Positions 26,826 to 35,318 of a DNA stretch of 64,000 bases are shown in pieces. Made by a program: the position numbers and the translations under genes. The stretch is from Rhizobium mayense (GTDB taxonomy: Bacteria > Pseudomonadota > Alphaproteobacteria > Rhizobiales > Rhizobiaceae): the NCBI RefSeq assembly GCF_030272705.1, contig NZ_JARFYM010000037.1, forward strand, positions 1 to 64,000, read 5' to 3'. The first letter of the stretch is position 1. Each line of letters begins with the position of its first letter. The notes beneath the pieces are model-generated. The model saw only the letters and a program-made list of their open reading frames with translations, had not been told where the DNA came from and searched no databases.

Positions 26826-27710
26826 ATGAAGAAAAACATACCGAACAGAACCAAGAAGGTTTTGAACAAGCTGTTTGACGCCGCCGAGAATCCCTCGCAG
26901 CTGTTTTTATCCGACGGTGAGCGCATGAAAGCGCTTTATAAAATGATCGGGGCGAAGGCGGCTGGATGGCAAAAGCCAGTCAGTTGCATGTACCGGGGAT
27001 GTTCAAAACCAAGCATCGCGAAATCACACACGATCCAAAGATCGGGTCCAATTAGCCAGCTTCTGGAGGACGGGCATGTGGTCACGCCAAGATTTCTGGA
27101 TGGCGAATTGAAGATCAAAAGCATCGGCGCCTCCGACGCATCGACCTTTCCTGGCTTCTGCAGTGAGCACGAAGCAATCTTCCGCCCGTTCGAGACGACA
27201 TCGACAATCTCAACGAGAGAGCATGTCGACCTGCAGGCATTTCGAACGATATGTCGCGAGATCCGGCGGAAGCGATACGATATTCAGCATCAGGAATCCC
27301 TTCTTGCCGATTTAGCCGCCCGCCTTGAGGATATGGGTAACCGTGAAGCGTCCAGACGAAAGATCGAATTCCAAAGCGTGACGGTCAATGGCGGCGCGTT
27401 CGGGCGCCTCAAAGAGGCGATTGAAAGGGGAAAGCAGGTTATTGACAGACTTGAAAATTTATACAACCTCCACTTTGACGCGATCGATAAACAGTCGGAA
27501 ACGCAGCTCGCCGGTTATGTCGCACAAATCAATATCGCTTTCCCGGTCGCCCTTTCCGGCATTATCGAGCATCACGCGAAAAGCGGTAACATCTCCACGT
27601 GGATAGCAGGCGTCATTCCACAAGGGGGCGGCACCCTGATGTGCGGATTATTTTCAGATCGCGATTGTGCCAGGAAGGTATTGCAACTTTGCGCGAACCG
27701 TATACTCTAA
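26826..27710 (+). CDS. Cys/His-motif protein directly upstream of the RiPP precursor
   Basis: The 294-residue protein has an apparent zinc-binding or HNH-like head: CMYRGCSKPSIAKSHTIQRS at about residues 51-70, then STFPGFCSEHEAIFRPFE (C-x2-H). A coiled coil (about residues 150-180) and a helical C-terminus with a hydrophobic end follow. I know this Cys/His pattern from hypothetical proteins but cannot give it a function. An AAGG site supports the ATG at 26826, not the TTG at 26820. It ends only 25 bases before the precursor gene, so it may be co-transcribed and could be a regulator or immunity factor. Confidence 0.65.
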   Translation: MKKNIPNRTKKVLNKLFDAAENPSQLFLSDGERMKALYKMIGAKAAGWQKPVSCMYRGCSKPSIAKSHTIQRSGPISQLLEDGHVVTPRFLDGELKIKSIGASDASTFPGFCSEHEAIFRPFETTSTISTREHVDLQAFRTICREIRRKRYDIQHQESLLADLAARLEDMGNREASRRKIEFQSVTVNGGAFGRLKEAIERGKQVIDRLENLYNLHFDAIDKQSETQLAGYVAQINIAFPVALSGIIEHHAKSGNISTWIAGVIPQGGGTLMCGLFSDRDCARKVLQLCANRIL

Positions 27711-27735
27711 ATCTATTGCTAATCAGGGATCCAAA

Positions 27736-27915
27736 ATGTCTGACGTTCTGCAGGAAGAAAAAGTCGCTGACGAGTCTGTAAAGACTTCGGTTCTGCGCAG
27801 CCAATCCGTTAATCCGGCTATTCAGCGGCTGCGCAGCCGCGTCCTTGCCAATGCAGAGGCGAGCGAAGTCATCACCAGTTACGACCGCATGCATCATCGG
27901 CATAATCGCTCTTAA
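27736..27915 (+). CDS. Probable RiPP precursor peptide
   Basis: The 59-residue peptide has an acidic leader (MSDVLQEEKVADESVKTSVL), a basic middle (AIQRLRSRVLANAEASEV) and a distinctive C-terminus, ITSYDRMHHRHNRS. It lies 15 bases before a radical SAM/SPASM maturase gene, has an AGGGA site before its ATG, and is of the size of FxsA-like precursors. The C-terminus offers one aromatic residue (Y49) with Asp-Arg behind it, and three Arg (51, 55, 58). These are plausible sites for a three-residue cyclophane and for Arg-to-ornithine conversion. Being the precursor is inference from context, size and composition. Confidence 0.75.
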   Translation: MSDVLQEEKVADESVKTSVLRSQSVNPAIQRLRSRVLANAEASEVITSYDRMHHRHNRS

Positions 27916-27930
27916 TGGAGCGGCTGTGCC

Positions 27931-30078
27931 GTGACGGCGCGCATTACGTCGTTCCTCGTCAAGATTGCCTCACGCTGCAATCTCGATTGTGACTATTGTT
28001 ACGTGTATCACCATGCCGATCAGAGCTGGAGATCCATGCCGAATACCATGTCTCCTGATATAAAGCAGGCGTTTGCCGAGCGGCTGGCCGAGTACGTCAA
28101 AGGTGAGGGGTTGCGACGAGCCGTCGTCATTTTTCATGGTGGCGAACCTCTGTTGGCCGGAGTTGGAAGTATCACCGACTTTGCTGAACAGTTGCGTCAT
28201 GCCGTTGGCCCGGATGTAAAACTGGATTTCGCGATGCAGACAAACGGTCTGCTCGTCACCGACACGGTTCTGACGGCGCTCGAGGCAGCCGACATTTCGG
28301 TGTCATTGAGTCTCGACGGCTCAAAGGTGGACAATGATCGGCATCGCACCACGCGCAAGGGCCGGTCAAGCTTTGATAAGGTGATGGAGGCCTATTGTTG
28401 CCTGGAGACACATCCGAAGATCTTTGCGGGCGTCATCGCGGTAATCGACGCTAGGTCTGATCCGGAAGACTTGCTCGCCTTCTTCAATGACATCAACCCG
28501 CCGAAGCTCGATTTTCTGCTGCCTGACGCGCATCACGTGCGACCGCCACCGGGTCGTGAGGCAGAGCCTGATATCTATAAAGACTGGCTCATCCGCGCTT
28601 TCGACTGCTGGTTCGACCGCTATCCGCACATCCCGCTTCGAACCTTCGAGGCTCTCCTTGATGTCGTGGCGGGACTGCCCTCGGCGACTGATGCCTTTGG
28701 CTTCGGTGACGTCAATCTGCTGTCTATCGAGACCGACGGCGGCTATCACGATCTGGATGTCTTGAAGATCGTCGGCGACCGCATTTCTGATCTGCAGGGC
28801 TCTGTTCGGGATATGGCAATCTCCGCAGCAGCCGCCTCTCCGGTGATCGAGCGGCATCGGGCCCTCCTCAGCAAGGACGGTCTCAGCGAAAACTGCCTCA
28901 GCTGTCAGGTCGTCGACATCTGCGGGGGCGGATCGGTGCCGCACCGCTTCAGCGCCGATGGATTCAACAATCCCTCGATTTACTGCGGCGAACTCTTTGC
29001 GCTGATCTCGCATGTCAAAGCGCGCCTCGTGCAGGATTTGACCGCCGAGGAAGAGGACCTCTCGAACCGCCTTTCGGAAACGTTCAATCTGAGCGAATTC
29101 GAACGGGCGGAGACCGCCGGCCCGGCCATGGCGGTCCTTCGGGCGGATGCAGACCTGGCTTATACCGAACGTCTGCACCAGGTGTTGGCCGAACTGGAAA
29201 AGGCTGGACCCGAGGCAATGGAAATCGCCCGCGAGCTCGCCGGGCTTGACGTCGATGCCCTTGCCCGCCTTGCAAGACGACCGGGAATGGTCGCCTGGAC
29301 CCACGCGTTCATGGCGCAGGCGCAGGGCCGCCAGATACACGACGTTGACGGCAAGCCGATATTTGCCGACATCGCTTATCTCGTCGATGTCCTGAAGTCC
29401 TACAACCCGGACGCAGCCATCAAATGGGACGTCGCACAGAACGATGCCTGGTTGAAGCTGCCGTTCGGGGACCAGATCATTTTCGAGCGTGAGAATGTTG
29501 CAACGGTTGCACGCGAAGTTGTCGAGGAAGCCTTTGCGATCGTCCGCAGCTGGCGTCCGGCTCTTGCCGACGAAATGCTGCTGGCGTGCCAAGCGGTCCA
29601 GTTTGTGCGCGATCCGACAGCGGATCCGGAAAAGATCGTCTCCTTCAGTGACGATTCCGTGCCTGGAACCCTGTTCGTCTCGGTCATGCAAGGCGGCCAC
29701 CTGATCGACCCCTTTGATCTCGCCGACTCGCTGGTCCACGAGCATCGCCATCAGAAGCTCTATCTGCTCGAACGCTTCGGCCCCACCGTCAGCCGCTTTG
29801 CGCCGCGGGTGGTGTCGCCCTGGCGCGCCGACCTGCGACCACCCTCAGGATTGCTTCATGCCGTCTTCGTTTTCGTCGAGCTGCAACGCCTCTGGCAGCA
29901 CATCCTCGCCCACGGGCCTGCCCGCATGAAGGACCGCGCGGCAAAACAATTGGGCGATACCGAGCGGAACCTCAAGCTCGGCATTGCCACGCTGCGTCAA
30001 TGCGAGCTCACGGAGCTCGGCGTCGCCTTGGCTGACGTCCTGGAGGCCGCCAGTCACCAGGCGCCAGCCGCTGCCTAA
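27931..30078 (+). CDS. Radical SAM/SPASM peptide maturase with fused C-terminal HExxH domain (FxsB-like)
   Basis: The 715-residue protein starts with a radical SAM domain holding SRCNLDCDYCYVY (C16, C20, C23 bind the iron-sulfur cluster), then FHGGEPLL and SLSLDGSKVDNDRHR. A SPASM-type Cys cluster lies at about 325-355 (CLSCQVVDICGGGSVPHRF and YCGELF). The last 330 residues form a second domain with DSLVHEHRHQKLYLLERFG (about 600-618), an HExxH motif. This matches FxsB-type maturases, which make three-residue cyclophanes in peptides and are often fused to an HExxH domain of unknown role. The start is GTG with GGAG upstream. It is directly behind the precursor gene. Confidence 0.9.
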   Translation: MTARITSFLVKIASRCNLDCDYCYVYHHADQSWRSMPNTMSPDIKQAFAERLAEYVKGEGLRRAVVIFHGGEPLLAGVGSITDFAEQLRHAVGPDVKLDFAMQTNGLLVTDTVLTALEAADISVSLSLDGSKVDNDRHRTTRKGRSSFDKVMEAYCCLETHPKIFAGVIAVIDARSDPEDLLAFFNDINPPKLDFLLPDAHHVRPPPGREAEPDIYKDWLIRAFDCWFDRYPHIPLRTFEALLDVVAGLPSATDAFGFGDVNLLSIETDGGYHDLDVLKIVGDRISDLQGSVRDMAISAAAASPVIERHRALLSKDGLSENCLSCQVVDICGGGSVPHRFSADGFNNPSIYCGELFALISHVKARLVQDLTAEEEDLSNRLSETFNLSEFERAETAGPAMAVLRADADLAYTERLHQVLAELEKAGPEAMEIARELAGLDVDALARLARRPGMVAWTHAFMAQAQGRQIHDVDGKPIFADIAYLVDVLKSYNPDAAIKWDVAQNDAWLKLPFGDQIIFERENVATVAREVVEEAFAIVRSWRPALADEMLLACQAVQFVRDPTADPEKIVSFSDDSVPGTLFVSVMQGGHLIDPFDLADSLVHEHRHQKLYLLERFGPTVSRFAPRVVSPWRADLRPPSGLLHAVFVFVELQRLWQHILAHGPARMKDRAAKQLGDTERNLKLGIATLRQCELTELGVALADVLEAASHQAPAAA

Positions 30079-30080
30079 CT

Positions 30081-31070
30081 ATGCGGATCGCGCCGGGCCG
30101 CCTTCCCTCGGACCCAAGCGAGCGCCATGCCACTCTTCGTGACTATTTCTGCGATATAGACGCAAGTGCGGTCGATTGCGGCGACGCATGGGAGCTGACC
30201 CTTGCCTGGCCGGCCGATCCGGAACGTCATGTCGATCCCACACTCGCAGCCGGGCTTGCCTGGTGGGGCGATGGCGTGCGATATGAGACCATGTTCGCGG
30301 CGCAGCGCAGAAGCGGCAAAATCCTACGTTGCCTGTATGACAGCTGGACGCTGGCGAGCTGGAGCGAATGGATGACGCGCCAGCCCGAAGCTGACCAGCA
30401 GCCAGTCATTCTCCATGTCGACGATCATCGCGACCTCGGATCGCCTCGCCTGCGGGTTGGCGCTGATGGTTGGTCCGACATGATCAGCGGCGACCCGGTT
30501 ACGCTTTTGGATCCCATTTCCGTGACAAACGCCATCACCAGCGGCGCCATCGGCATGGGAAGCTTTATGACACCCTTCCTGCATCGCTTTCCCCAATGTG
30601 AAGTCCGGCATCTCTGCCAGCCGCCGAAGGCCCGGTCCACCGAGATCTTCAGGTTTAAGCCGGACGTAGTTTCTGACAGCTTGCTTGACCCGCTTGCGTC
30701 CCGTCCCTCCATGATCCTCAGGGACTCAGAGCAGCGCACCGGCCCGTCGACATATCTGTTGACCGCAAGCCTCGATGACTGGCTCACAGACACGCAGGAT
30801 CGACCCCTTCTTCTTCATATTGACCTGGACTATTTTAACAATCGGTATGATGGGGACAGCGATTGGGCACTACATGCGTCGCCGCTTGATCCGCCACGAG
30901 ACGCCATCATGGCACGCATCGACGACTTGATGAGCGTATTGACCAAACCCGATATTGCAGCGCGCATCGATGACGTCGTCATCGCCTTTTCGCCGGGCTT
31001 TTTCCCGGCCGAGTTCTGGCAAGAGGCCGACCGACGTCTTGTCGACGGGCTGGGCCTGAGCGATGGCTAG
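30081..31070 (+). CDS. UPF0489/peptide-arginase-like enzyme
   Basis: The 329-residue protein has arginase-type metal motifs: PVILHVDDHRDLGSPRLR (about residues 108-125) and RPLLLHIDLDYFNNRYDGDS (about 240-260). The D-D-H-x-D and D-x-D-Y-F-x-N patterns are those of the UPF0489 family, which I associate with peptide arginases such as OspR that turn Arg into ornithine in RiPPs. It starts three bases after the maturase stop and overlaps the GNAT gene by eight bases, so it is clearly part of the same operon. The likely substrate is the Arg-rich tail of the 27736 peptide. Confidence 0.78.
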   Translation: MRIAPGRLPSDPSERHATLRDYFCDIDASAVDCGDAWELTLAWPADPERHVDPTLAAGLAWWGDGVRYETMFAAQRRSGKILRCLYDSWTLASWSEWMTRQPEADQQPVILHVDDHRDLGSPRLRVGADGWSDMISGDPVTLLDPISVTNAITSGAIGMGSFMTPFLHRFPQCEVRHLCQPPKARSTEIFRFKPDVVSDSLLDPLASRPSMILRDSEQRTGPSTYLLTASLDDWLTDTQDRPLLLHIDLDYFNNRYDGDSDWALHASPLDPPRDAIMARIDDLMSVLTKPDIAARIDDVVIAFSPGFFPAEFWQEADRRLVDGLGLSDG

Positions 31071-31551
31071 AACCAGCGACCAGCGATCAAAGCCAGCCAA
31101 ACGGCGACGCACGCCGCGCCCCACCCCTCGGGCGACTCGCCGGGAGCCGGTCGCTGCGGATCAAGTCAATCTCATCCGGACGCCGGGAACCAAGGGTCGA
31201 GGTGGTGGACCCGATGGGGAAGCGTGGCGCATTGAGGTCGATGGCAAGCGCTGTGGGACCGTGTTCATCAATCTGATTGACGCGCCGCCGCTCGGACCGC
31301 ATGCCTCCCTGCAGATCTACCTCAATTTGTCCAGTCAGGGCCGGCACATCGGCCAGATTGCCTATGCCAAGGCTGCACGGGCCAGCCGCTACGACATAAT
31401 CTACGCCCATATGCAGAAGGCGAACATCGCCTCGGCCCGTGCCGCCGAGCAAGCTGGGTTCGTCGATGCGACACCGCCGGAGGAGCGTCAGAAAGTGATG
31501 GTCTGGCACCGCCAATCCGACGGCCAAAGAGGCCCGGCGGAAGAAACCTGA
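31063..31551 (+). CDS. GNAT-family acyltransferase of the RiPP cluster
   Basis: The 162-residue protein has a basic, Pro/Arg-rich N-terminus (about 35 residues) and a compact GNAT domain: LQIYLNLSSQGRHIGQIAYAKA, in which R/Q-G-x-G/A-type pyrophosphate binding is replaced by SQGRHIGQ, then IIYAHMQKANIASARAAEQA and GFVDATP. GNATs transfer acyl groups to amines. In known selidamide-type RiPPs a GNAT acylates Lys or arginase-made ornithine, so the pairing with the upstream arginase-like gene is meaningful. It overlaps that gene by eight bases. Confidence 0.8.
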   Translation: MARTSDQRSKPAKRRRTPRPTPRATRREPVAADQVNLIRTPGTKGRGGGPDGEAWRIEVDGKRCGTVFINLIDAPPLGPHASLQIYLNLSSQGRHIGQIAYAKAARASRYDIIYAHMQKANIASARAAEQAGFVDATPPEERQKVMVWHRQSDGQRGPAEET

Positions 31552-31572
31552 GCTGCGTGGGAGGACGCGCCG

Positions 31573-32688
31573 ATGCTGACTGCAGTGGTCATGCCCTGTC
31601 TCAACGAGCGAGGGACGCTGGAGACCTCGCTGGACTCGCTCAGGTCAACTTCCGGAGAGAGCGGAAGCGCGCATGCGGTCTTCATTTTAGTCGACAATGG
31701 CTCGACCGATGGCACGTTGGATGTCATGCGTACCATCAAGGCACGCGCCGCACCGGGTGAAGTCGTCGTCTGCGAAGAGTCGGTCAGGGGCTATGTGCCG
31801 GCACGATCCCGAGGGATACTGGCTGCCGCGGAAATCGCGCGCGCGCAGGACGTGACAGCCGACAAGCTTTTGATCCTCCAGGTTGACGCGGACACCCTCT
31901 ACGATCCAGGCTACGTTGCCGCCATGCAGGCCGTCGCCTCGCCGCAATCGAACGATATCATGTTGGAAGGCACCACCCATCCGCCGCATCGGTTTCTCAA
32001 GGGGCATCCGGGCTTCGTCGGCCTCGCCAACGAAACGGACGCGGCACTGGCGGACTGGATGGCCGATGATAGCGCAGATGTCGTCATCGACGACAAGGTT
32101 TCCGGTTTCTTCTATTCCGCCTATCTAGACTGGGGTGGTCATCAACGGGACTATGACAGCGACGGTCACGAAATCTTTGCCGAAACATCGCGGCTTTTCC
32201 TTCGCGGCAAGCGTGCTGGCGCGCGGCATGTTCGGGTTGGCACCGCATCGGCAGCGCCATCCCGACGCAAGATCCTGCGCAACCCCGTCAGACATTTCGC
32301 AACGGCCGGCTTCCCCCGCAACCATGCCTGGTGGCGTGAGTGGAACAGCCGCAATCCCGGGGCCCGGGACCTCGCGACATTCGAGGCATCGGACGCGAAA
32401 CTCGCCCTGAAAGCCGCCGTGCGCACCCGGCAGGCCCATATTGTCGGTCTTTTCTGGCTTCTGCCGCTGCTTGTACAGCAGATTGGCGCTCCTGGCGGCG
32501 GTGATTTCAGAAGAGGTCCGGGCATCCACGAGGCAGCTGGCCCAATCTTCGACGAGACATTGAACGACCCGGGCGCGCTCCTCGACAAGGTTCTGCACAA
32601 AGTCGATGAATGGGCGGCGGATGTGTATTTTTCACCGGCCGAACTCGGACCTGGCGGAAGGGATCGTCTCTATATCACTGCGCCCTGA
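31573..32688 (+). CDS. Family 2 glycosyltransferase of the RiPP cluster
   Basis: The 371-residue protein has a GT-A fold start (LTAVVMPCLNERGTLETSL, then FILVDNGSTDGTLDVM) and the metal-binding DxD in LLILQVDADTLYDP. SGFFYSAYLDWGG and the C-terminal amphipathic helices follow. GT2 enzymes transfer sugars from nucleotide donors. It is 21 bases after the GNAT gene, so it probably belongs to the same operon. Whether it glycosylates the peptide is unproven; cell-surface sugar transfer is the alternative. Confidence 0.82.
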   Translation: MLTAVVMPCLNERGTLETSLDSLRSTSGESGSAHAVFILVDNGSTDGTLDVMRTIKARAAPGEVVVCEESVRGYVPARSRGILAAAEIARAQDVTADKLLILQVDADTLYDPGYVAAMQAVASPQSNDIMLEGTTHPPHRFLKGHPGFVGLANETDAALADWMADDSADVVIDDKVSGFFYSAYLDWGGHQRDYDSDGHEIFAETSRLFLRGKRAGARHVRVGTASAAPSRRKILRNPVRHFATAGFPRNHAWWREWNSRNPGARDLATFEASDAKLALKAAVRTRQAHIVGLFWLLPLLVQQIGAPGGGDFRRGPGIHEAAGPIFDETLNDPGALLDKVLHKVDEWAADVYFSPAELGPGGRDRLYITAP

Positions 32689-32759
32689 AAAACATGATCC
32701 GGGTCTGTCCGGCTGGTGGTCAGCAACGAGACGTGATCGTTTTGATCTTGTTGGAAGCT

Positions 32760-33017
32760 GAGCACCCAGGCGGGCGGATCCGTGGCAACGCGCCGGCAGG
32801 TTTTCAAAACATCGCGGGCGATGGTGAGTTCATGGGTCGGCGTGCGAATATCTTTCGTGGCGTCGTGCAGCACCAGATCCTCGAAATGGATGAGCTCGCC
32901 ATCGATCCACAGCGAGGCGCAGGTGTCGGCTAAATGCGCTCGATCCATCCCTACGGCCTTCGAGTGGGTGATGCGCTCGTCAAGACGCGGACGCGTGAGC
33001 GCGATGTTTGTGGGTTA
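32760..33017 (-). pseudogene. DUF1612/RHE_PE00001-like N-terminal fragment
   Basis: The frame reads IALTRPRLDERITHSKAVGM, then HLADTCASLWIDGELIHFED and LVLHDATKDIRTPTHELTIA. This is the conserved N-terminus of the DUF1612 HTH protein family that is widespread on rhizobial plasmids. No start codon remains on one side and the family similarity stops at about WVLS on the other, so about two thirds of the gene is missing. Confidence 0.75.
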
Positions 33018-33019
33018 GC

Positions 33020-33905
33020 TGTCGATATTTGCACTGTGGGCGGCGGCATCGATGGCTGCAGGTCAAGAGCTCTCGGTCGCGCTGATCGATGAACGCCCGA
33101 GCGCTGGCGGCCAAAATTTATCATGGATTGGAGGATCGACCGTTTCGGAATGGATACGCTCTCGGAGCTGCCTATTCAACAACATCGAAGGCCATAGCCC
33201 GGTTCAGCGAGGCAAGTCTTACGACGATTTTTGATGCACACCTGGCGCATCGACATGGCAGATGCCAGCGGCGTGACAAGCTATACCAAGGATCATGCGC
33301 CTGCGCGCCTTCGGTTCAGCAAACTCATCTTGGCGACGGGTGCGATAGAGCGCCCGATAGATTTCGAGGGCCGGACCCTTCCAGGTGTCATGAGCGTCGG
33401 GGCGGTGCAACTTCTCCTGAAATCCTCAGCGGTTGCACCGCCCCGCAAGGTCGTGGTTGTCGGAAACGGGCCGCTGACGCTGCTGTTCACGACGCAGTTA
33501 GTCGGATTGGGCGTCAGGATTTCTGTCCTCCTCGATACTGCACCGCGGATCAGCAGCATAAGAACCGCACTCTGCAATTTGAGTGCGATCATCCATAACC
33601 GCGATAAGGTCTGGAAACGCGTGCGGATGCTGCGAACTATCCGTTCCGCGCAGATCCCCGCGTTCCCGATGTTTCGCGCCTTGTCGCTCGCGGAGATCAA
33701 CGGCTCAGGTCGATCGAGTTCGACACCAAAGGTCAGTCTTGCACTTTTGACGCTGACGTGGCTCGTACATGAAGGGCTCGTTCCAAACACACAGCACCTC
33801 GTGCGCTTGGATTAAGCACGTCTGGGACGAAAGGCGGGCGTGCCTGCGTCCCGAGATCGATATTGTTCGGGGAAAGCAACGTTCCCGGCGTGTTCGTTGT
33901 CTAAT
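33020..33905 (+). pseudogene. Frameshifted FAD/NAD-dependent oxidoreductase (opine-oxidase A/HcnB-like)
   Basis: The gene is in pieces over at least three frames. LSVALIDERPSAGGQ lies at 33070-33120, then KIYHGLEDRPFRNGYALGAA, then RLRFSKLILATGAIERPIDF and EGRTLPGVMSVGAVQLLLKS with the second dinucleotide-binding motif VVVVGNGPLTLL. LVHEGLVPNTQHL and HVWDERRACLRPEIDI follow, and the end is NVPGVFVV. The order fits OoxA/HcnB-type oxidoreductases. The multiple shifts and the missing N-terminal GxGxxG show it is a relic. Confidence 0.8.
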
Positions 33906-33976
33906 CGCCTCGGCTCTAATCGCTGTTGTGATCTCGCTCGGCTGTATTGAGATCGATACTAAAAGTGGCTTGGTCG

Positions 33977-34564
33977 TTACGGAGCCAGCCCGACCCCATA
34001 GCGTTCAGCGACACGCCAGAACCAGTCCCGATCGAGATCCGACTCACGTGCCACCTCCGCAATCGCGTTGGCCGATCGGTCGAACAACGCATAGCAGAGT
34101 TCGGTATCGTCATGCCTGGCGTGGTAGGCGATACCATTCGCACCTAAAGGGTGGCGAGCCAGCGCCTGCGACCAAGTCTGCGGCACGTCGTACGGCAACC
34201 CCTGATGCGAAATTTCAGCTGTTGCGCCGAGGCGAGCGAGGCCCGGTCCGGCGAGCCGGACCAGCCTCAATTCTCTGGTCAAGGTCAGCCGAACATACGC
34301 TTTTCGATGGAGGAGGGCCGTATCGATAAGCGTGCGGCCGGGAATGCGCAGAAACGTCTCTGCGAAGGCCCCGTCGATCTTCTTTGCAGCGTACAGAACG
34401 CCGTAGGAGGCATCGGGTGCATTGAACCGCCCACTCGTCGAGGTGTCGAAGAAGATCGGATCCCATTTCGCCGTATAGAAGCGATGGAGCACTGCTCCTG
34501 CCTGAAGCTCCACCAGTTCCGGTTGGCGCCGGTCCAGATCGGCGGGAGGCAATGGGCCGCTCAC
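33977..34564 (-). CDS. RES-domain toxin
   Basis: The 195-residue protein shows the RES fold: LHRFYTAKWDPIFFDTSTSGRFNAPDASYGVLYAA with the conserved Arg, Phe and Asn, then ETFLRIPGRTL (Glu) and later a Ser region near HARHDDTELCYALFDRS. RES toxins such as MbcT are NAD+-degrading enzymes. It overlaps the upstream Xre-type antitoxin gene by four bases. A second, unrelated-in-detail RES gene is at 36799, so two such modules sit 2.2 kb apart. Confidence 0.88.
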   Translation of the reverse strand: MSGPLPPADLDRRQPELVELQAGAVLHRFYTAKWDPIFFDTSTSGRFNAPDASYGVLYAAKKIDGAFAETFLRIPGRTLIDTALLHRKAYVRLTLTRELRLVRLAGPGLARLGATAEISHQGLPYDVPQTWSQALARHPLGANGIAYHARHDDTELCYALFDRSANAIAEVARESDLDRDWFWRVAERYGVGLAP

Positions 34565-35250
34565 GCCCCCTGCTCACCGTGCCGCTTCGCGGCATCAAGC
34601 ACAAGGTCCAGGTTGCCGGATTTCAGCAGGTCGATCGGTTTGCGATTGCCCAGCCGCGCATCAGGATTGGTAAGGAAGTTGAGGATTGCCCACGGATTGC
34701 TAGTCTGCAGGGCCTCTCGGACCGCCTTGAGTCCAGCCACAACAGTGCCGTCGCGATTGAACTGCAGCGTCGGATAGCTACGACGATTGCTCGGACCGGG
34801 AACAGCGAGCAGGGAACCGTCCTGCACCCGCTTGTCGACGGCTTGCCGCGACACACCGCGCATGAGCGTGCGGACCTGATCGAGGTCATAGGCGCCGCCG
34901 GCGTCACGGAGATCCTCCTGTGCGATGCGAAGGCCCTCAAGAATCGCCCGACTGCGAGCGTCGGGTTCAAACGCCGATCTGTCGATCAGCGGCTTTTCAT
35001 CCGCTTGCGCCGTGGCTGATTCCTTCTCAATTACCTCAGTCACCCGGGCGACATGACCGCGGACCGACTTCCTGATTGCGCTCACGGACTCCGGTTTCGC
35101 CGATACGATCGCAACATGAGCGCCGGCTGGCAGCTTGAATCCGGAGAGCGCCTTGATGGGGTCGCCCTTCATTGTGAACATTGTCAGCACAGCCGTACCG
35201 CGCGTTTTCGCTGCGATGGTCGAAGCTCTCGTATTTGCCTTTTCTGCCAT
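34561..35250 (-). CDS. Xre/MbcA/ParS-type antitoxin of the first RES module
   Basis: The 229-residue protein has a long N-terminal region with a Ser/Val-rich segment, then a middle HTH-like part (TLMRGVSRQAVDKRVQDGSLLAVPGP) and a C-terminal toxin-binding domain (TSNPWAILNFLTNPDARLGNRKPIDLLKSGN) typical of MbcA/DUF2384 antitoxins. I chose the ATG at 35250 because AGGAG lies nine bases upstream; the first ATG (35259) has the site touching it. Three tandem TTTGTCAAA repeats precede the gene. It overlaps the toxin gene start. Confidence 0.82.
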   Translation of the reverse strand: MAEKANTRASTIAAKTRGTAVLTMFTMKGDPIKALSGFKLPAGAHVAIVSAKPESVSAIRKSVRGHVARVTEVIEKESATAQADEKPLIDRSAFEPDARSRAILEGLRIAQEDLRDAGGAYDLDQVRTLMRGVSRQAVDKRVQDGSLLAVPGPSNRRSYPTLQFNRDGTVVAGLKAVREALQTSNPWAILNFLTNPDARLGNRKPIDLLKSGNLDLVLDAAKRHGEQGA

Positions 35251-35291
35251 GTGTCTCATCTCCTGGCAGTTAACGTAGACATTTGAGCAAC

Positions 35292-35318
35292 TTTGTCAAA
35301 TTTGTCAAATTTGTCAAC
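35292..35318. promoter_or_regulatory. Three tandem 9-bp repeats, candidate antitoxin operator
   Basis: TTTGTCAAA occurs twice and TTTGTCAAC once, back to back, starting 42 bases before the antitoxin start. Each unit contains the partial palindrome TTTG-T-CAAA. Tandem symmetric units directly upstream are expected for a self-repressing antitoxin. Confidence 0.6.

Noticed and set aside
28366..29751. 461-residue leftward frame
   Set aside because: It is the antisense of the radical SAM gene, which has clear motifs over the whole length.
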